Source: Przewalskia tangutica (taxonomy: Eukaryota; Streptophyta; Magnoliopsida; Solanales; Solanaceae). Taken from it: 64,000 bases of DNA. Below, one piece after another: positions 58,907 to 64,000 of this stretch. The notes under the pieces were generated by a model that did no database searches, was not told the DNA's origin, and saw only the letters and a list, made by a program, of their open reading frames with translations. The DNA lies in NCBI GenBank assembly GCA_029844215.1, contig CM056718.1, positions 80,526,764-80,590,763 of the forward strand, given 5' to 3'. A program made the translations under genes and the position numbers. Position 1 is the stretch's first letter. Every line of letters begins with the position of its first letter.

Positions 58907-58920
58907 CGCTCACGATACCA
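58907..58920 (-). other. Primer-binding site, element G
   Basis: Minus-strand TGGTATCGTGAGCG four bases inside the 5' LTR. The leader to the gag ATG (58720-58906) is alignable with those of B and F. Confidence 0.82.
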
Positions 58921-58924
58921 CTTT

Positions 58925-61708
58925 TGTCACGACCGACCCGGGGCGCGACTAGTACCTCTTGGGGTACCACTATCGGTATATGTCGAGAGAATAGCGGCGG
59001 AACATAACACAACACATAACATCATAAAAGGGTAATACATATCGGCGGTAGATAAAGTGCCTTCCATAAACATACTTAACCAAAGTATTTATAATACAAT
59101 GGTTCTTATAGCCCAAAACACATAGGTGGCCACAGACCTTAAAGATAACAAGCGTGGCGGGACGGGGGCCCGCCATACCACGAATGTACAAAATACCTAT
59201 AGCATCGGGAAATATCCGTACCGATAAATAAGCTTGGAGGAATGGAGCTTCGACAGGAATAGTGATCCAGAGCGAGGATCCTCAATGCGCTTACCACTGC
59301 GGCATGAGCGGCCCAGGAAGGGGTCGATTACAATATGTACCAAATGCGTAAAAGGCGGGAAAAATCTTGTAATATGATATCATAAGTCTAAAAGCAGTGG
59401 GGTCATGAAGACAATAAAATACCTTTCTTGTGCCTTACTAACAATGAGAGTGACAAGTATATATGTATAATCTTGTATAAAGTAGGAGGCTCATGATCAA
59501 AGCAGGTACCTGCGCGTAGTATCAATAAAACCATCCTACTCACGGGACTATTTCACCGCACGGGTCTGTGGACCCGCGTGATCTTTCACTCGCATCGGTT
59601 GTACCCAGGCGTGGGACTATTTCACCCGCATAAGCCCATAAGGACTCGCATGAGGTATTCCTCGCATCATGGGTAGCAAATCCACGGAACAGGTGGTATA
59701 ACGATCTTGGGGACTTTCCCCTCAGATATACTCTTACCCTGAAGCAGATGGTATAACGATATTGAGGTTGTACCTCAGATATACTCTTACACTGGAGCAG
59801 ATGGTATAACGATCTTGGGGCTTGCTCCTCAGATATACTCTTATACTGGTGCAAATGGTATAACCATCTTGGATCTGCCCCTCAGATATACTCTTACACT
59901 GGAGAAGGTGGTATGACGATCTTGGGGCTTGCCCCTCAGACATACTCTTACCCTGGAGAAGGTGGTATAACGATCTTGGGGTTCGCCCCTCAGATATACT
60001 CTTACCCTAACTCAAACTGTCATCATATCATAATCATAATTAAGTTAAGAAAACTTATAACTTCTTATTAGTCTTGTTCATATACCCTCTCATTTTAGTT
60101 TACTTAAGGCACTTAACCATATCTTTAATAAAAGAATACCGGGAGTTTAACCCAAGTACTATATACTTCAACTCTTTTGAAAATGACTCTTCTTTATACA
60201 TAAAAACCTTTGGGCAATTGATACCTTAAAATCAAGTTGCCTCTCCATATACTTATCTTATTTAGAGTAAATCTCTTCTCATTAACCTTTTATGAAGCTA
60301 ATAAACCAACTTCCCATAAAGTTGTTATATTAACTCTACACTTTAGTAAAATCATACTTTTCCCCTAACTAAGGGAATTATACATTCTTAAAATGAAACA
60401 AGTCATTATATACTTAAAACGAGTAAGAATACCAAATGTTGTACGTCTACCGTACTACATAGTTTAATATATTCATGCTCAAGAGATAGGAAAACTTCAC
60501 ATACCTCTTTGGTCAATCCACTTGCTAGGTCCAACTACCATGAGTAATATTTCAACCTATAATAACCATGATATGTTCATTAACCTCTAATTTCAATGTA
60601 GAATAATCTAACTCAAAGCCACTAAATTCTACGGAAAATTGGGCAGCATTTCCCTTGTTTCTACATACTTTGCCACCTTTCTCAAGGCCGAATTTATCAT
60701 CCAAATGCCTCATTCAAGGCTCAACAATCCAACAATGCAAAGGGGATTACACACCCAAACTAATTCTGCCCCACAAGGTACAATAATTCATTTAAACAAG
60801 TTTAAGGTAGTTTTTAGGCTACAACATGCTCATTTGTTCTTTTAACCAATCCTTTCATATCCCAACCACATTTCTCACATGCAATCAATCCAAGGGCATT
60901 ATTTCCAACTAAAAGTTCTTCCTACTTAACATGCAATACCAAACACCAACTATAAAAGAAGAATGGTTACCTTAGAGCTTTTAGCCAATTTACTCCAACA
61001 ATTGCTAGCCTCTACTCCAAGAATATCACCACAATAGTCTTCACACGCTTGTAATAACCTTTCCTTCCTATCACACTTTTCATATTTTCTTTAGGCTTAG
61101 AATTTCTCTTGGAAACTTAGAGAGAAGGGAGAGCTAAAGCTTTAGAGAGAGAGGGAAATTGGAAGATGAAGACTTGGTCAATATATTGCATGCAAGAAAT
61201 CAGATGGGGGGGGACACTTGTCACCTTCCCAAGGTCTTTTAAAAGAAAAATCTGACTTTTCTAAGTTTTTCCGCCCAAAAATCCCGCCGCGGCGCTGAAA
61301 CCTCCGCAGGCCCTCTGAACTTTCGGCGCCGCTGCCCTGCTGTCCTGGCGCCGCGGCGCTGCAACTTCAGCGACCCTCGGATTTTAGGGCGCCGCGCCTG
61401 ATCCGGCGCCGCGGCCCTCGCGCTTTGCACGAAACGCATTTACGCCCATCAACTGAACTTGTAACTCTCATAACTTTCTACTCCAACGTCCTATAGACGA
61501 ACGGTTGGTTGCGTTGGAATCTAGACTCAACGAACTACGCCCTAGGCCTTTAAAATACTTAGGAACTCTCAATGAATCGGGTCATAACCCGCCTCAAAGT
61601 TGACTAAAACCCGTCCGGAATAATCCGTCAACCTATCCTTTGAAAATTTTAAGTCTTACATGCTTTCGTACGCTCTCATACGTAGGGTCAGAACTACGGG
61701 GTATAACA
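58925..61708 (-). repeat. Element G 5' LTR
   Basis: 2784 bp, collinear with the 3' LTR. Large blocks (for example 60010-61250 against 52170-53440) differ at very few positions, which indicates a young insertion. It has the six-unit minisatellite 59690-60008, splice-donor-like site 60495-60506, and degraded GC-box cluster 61288-61425. Confidence 0.93.
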
Positions 61709-63927
61709 TCCATGGAATAACACTATCAACAGGGAAACGAACCCTCATCATGGCCGCATACCCGTGGACCATCCATCGAGTCAGTATGCCCATGGACTAT
61801 CATAGTGGAAGCATACCCGTGGGCCACCCATCGTGTCAGTATGTCCAAAATGATAAAGAGTAACACGACCGGCCCTCCACCGAGAGACGCGGTAACATAA
61901 GAATACAACACTTGCACAACAAGGCTATCACACGCAAACGTAGGCACTTTACACACAACTCAAGGTACTTTCATTTTATGACAAGTCCAGGTTTTAATCC
62001 CCAAAGTACTACGTACGTTAAATTCTTTTAGAAAATCCTTTTCTTTTACAAAAGTCACCCGATACCCGTAGTATCAAAATAAAGTGACTAACATTTTAAG
62101 TAAACCAAAACAACTTCCATACTTTCCTTTTTAAACCAAATTAAGACAATACCATGCCTTCTTTTTAGACCAAAACACTTCTCCTTTAAAGTCAAGTTAC
62201 CATTTTAAAACCAATGATAAAACCATTCCTTTATAATATTCATAAAGTCGTTATAACTAACTTCTCATAAAGCTGTTATAACACTTTATGTTCTAAACCA
62301 AAAACTCTTCAATTCCACAAGTCTCTTTTCTTTTAAAACAACAACAAGTATTCTTAACCTTCAAAATCAAGTCGTTTATAAGTCAAGTCTCTTATCTTTT
62401 AAGATCAAGTCTCTTAACTTCTACAATCAATAAACCATTATTTTACCTACATAAAGTCGTTATAACTAACTTCCCATAAAGCTATTATAACACCCTATGT
62501 TTTAAACCAACCAAATCACTTAGCACATGTACGTCTACCGTACTACATAGTTCACAACAATCATGCTAGAAAAGATAGGAAGAGGTTCACATACCTCGCG
62601 ACGATTATCGACGATTAGCAAAAGCGCTCCACGATCAGTAACCTCGCTGCCTTTTCCACTCTTCAAGTAGAATACGCTACTCGAAGTACTGCAACCTATA
62701 AAGGCCACAAAACGCCTATCAACTCCTAGATTACCTTGTAGAATATTCTACAGAAAATTCGACACCTCCCCACAATCACATAAATCTCCTCCTTCCAAGG
62801 CGCTACCGGTGACAATTCCCTGGGGATTACACGTCTAACCGGACGTGTTCAATTCTGCTTCACAATAATACTACACAAGTCTACTGTAAGTACAGTCTAA
62901 TGTAAATACAGTTCAATCCTTTATAATCATCCTTCCAATATAACATACTCAAGTATAACTACTACAACATGTAATATCCAATTACAATAGGGGGACATAG
63001 ATCATTACCTCGATAAGCCCAAAATTATCCAAGTTTATAAGTCGATCCTGAGCAACGTTTAACTCCAATTCCTTACGTTCCAACCCGCTCCAAGAAACCC
63101 TTAGAAGCTCCTAACCAACTCTTCTAAAAGATCCAACTCCAAAAGTGAAGAACACTTAGGCTACAATTTGGCAATTTTCGGCCAAGGCAACATTTCTAGG
63201 CTAGGGGTGTGAAATCTTTTCCAAATCTTGGTACACAAACTTCCTAACACCCTAAGGAAGAATACTTAAAACCTTAAGAATTTTTGGACAACTTTTGGTC
63301 TAGGGGAAAGGCCAAAAACGAGAACTACACATAAGAGGGAGAGAGTATTTTGCCTTGGAACTAAGTGTGGGATGATGAAATAAGTCTTGCACTTCAAGGG
63401 GTATTTATAGAAGAAACAAGGGCCAAGATCAATGCAAGTGGGTGGCCAAGATTGGGTCATGTGTGTGTGGGTCCCACCACACCACATGGCCAACGAAAAT
63501 GCACACCAAGTGTCATGGCCATTTCGGCCAAGGGGACAAGTGGCTAGCCACTTGTCCACCAATTTCGGCCAAGGGTGCCACATGGGGGTGACACGTGTCT
63601 CCCCCCGACTCGTCCAAAATATTTCGTCTTCCAAAAATATCCAAAATACCGGAAATCTCAAAAACAAAGTGGGCCCCACAAAACCGTAAATTTCTCCCGT
63701 GGGCCCCACGTGACCATTTCCGAAAATAAAATCTCATAATTCTAAAATAATCCAAGAAGTCCAAATACCAAATCTGGGAATCCAATTTCCATTAACGAAC
63801 CTTTTTCTTCACAAAAACCGGAAACTTTTCCGTCGAAAAAATCACATCTTCCTTTCTTTCCAAAATTTATGTCGTATTCTCGTACTAACGTCCTCACATA
63901 CATACCCTGGAACTACGGGGTATAACA
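61709..63927 (-). repeat. Element H 3' LTR, right part
   Basis: It resumes LTR H after element G; with 49604-51072 the LTR totals 3.69 kb, close to solo LTR E (3.65 kb). Dyads at about 62243-62290 and 62450-62500; splice-donor-like site 62585-62596; TATA box 63402-63409; near-palindrome ggtgacacgtgtctcc at about 63587-63602; LTR end TATAACA at 63927. Confidence 0.87.
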
Positions 63928-64000
63928 TTCTTCCCCCCTTAGAAACATTCGTCCCGAATGTTCCTTCTAAGTCTCCAAACGTACATGTGCTGGTATAGTC
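63928..64000 (-). other. Element H internal region, first 73 bp
   Basis: PPT (complement of ttcttccccccttag, 63928-63942), then the inverted repeat AACATTCGTCCCGAATGTT at 63944-63962. The body of H lies beyond the right edge. Confidence 0.8.

Larger units (their letters stand above)
51073..61708 (-). mobile_element. Element G: full-length Ty3/gypsy chromovirus (Tekay/Del type)
   Basis: 10.6 kb, with LTRs at 51073-53890 and 58925-61708 that are highly similar. The internal 5.0 kb carries, in sense order, PBS, gag, protease, RT, RNase H, integrase with GPY module, chromodomain and PPT. This domain order (IN after RT-RH) defines Ty3/gypsy, and a C-terminal chromodomain defines chromoviruses. 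Frames are broken between domains. No 5-bp target duplication is seen; the left flank ends ACTTT and the right flank starts TCCAT. Confidence 0.93.

Noticed and set aside
1..64000. Host genes, tRNA or rRNA genes
   Set aside because: Both strands were examined; every long coding match is to retrotransposon or hAT proteins, and the only tRNA-like strings are primer-binding sites.

Overview
This window reads as plant nuclear DNA made almost entirely of transposable elements. I find no host gene, tRNA, rRNA or CRISPR array. The evidence for a flowering plant is a nest of Ty3/gypsy LTR retrotransposons with very long LTRs (about 2.8-3.7 kb), primer-binding sites matching plant initiator tRNA-Met (TGGTATC...), a Tekay/Del-type chromovirus polyprotein, and a degraded hAT transposon. 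I cannot name the species.

Layout. (1) 1-19551: fragments of one plus-strand LTR (called X1), split by two minus-strand gag-only elements: A (827-9594, TSD TTGAG) and B (9804-19013, TSD GTGAG). (2) 19552-22972: a second plus-strand LTR (X2) missing about its first 330 bp. (3) 22973-28581: plus-strand element C, with the end of its 5' LTR, a PBS, a short internal region ending in a CCHC knuckle, and most of its 3' LTR. (4) 28582 onward: plus-strand element D, inserted in the 3' LTR of C. The 5' LTR of D carries solo LTR E (31042-34689, TSD GCTTC), and its internal region carries a hAT element (about 37025-40470). (5) 40806 onward: minus-strand element F, inserted in D, with a gag relic and a surviving half of an integrase. 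(6) 49604 onward: the 3' LTR of minus-strand element H, inserted in the 5' LTR of F. (7) 51073-61708: minus-strand element G, inserted in the LTR of H. G is the only copy with a whole gag-PR-RT-RNaseH-IN-chromodomain region, although it is frameshifted. The LTR of H resumes at 61709-63927 and its internal region runs off the right edge. The insertion order C, D, F, H, G gives five nested levels.

How the parts relate. A, B, C, D and F lack most or all of pol but keep LTRs, a PBS and gag sequence, so they could only have moved with enzymes supplied by a full-length relative such as G. Several short motifs are shared across LTR families whose remaining sequence has diverged: a G-box palindrome in U3, a TATA box, a CATAAAG/GTTATAAC dyad, a splice-donor-like AGGTATGTGAA(C/G) site, and an inverted repeat beside the polypurine tract. 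Differences between related copies cluster at CAG/CTG sites in a way that looks like base-calling error at methylated CHG positions, so individual frameshifts should be read with caution.
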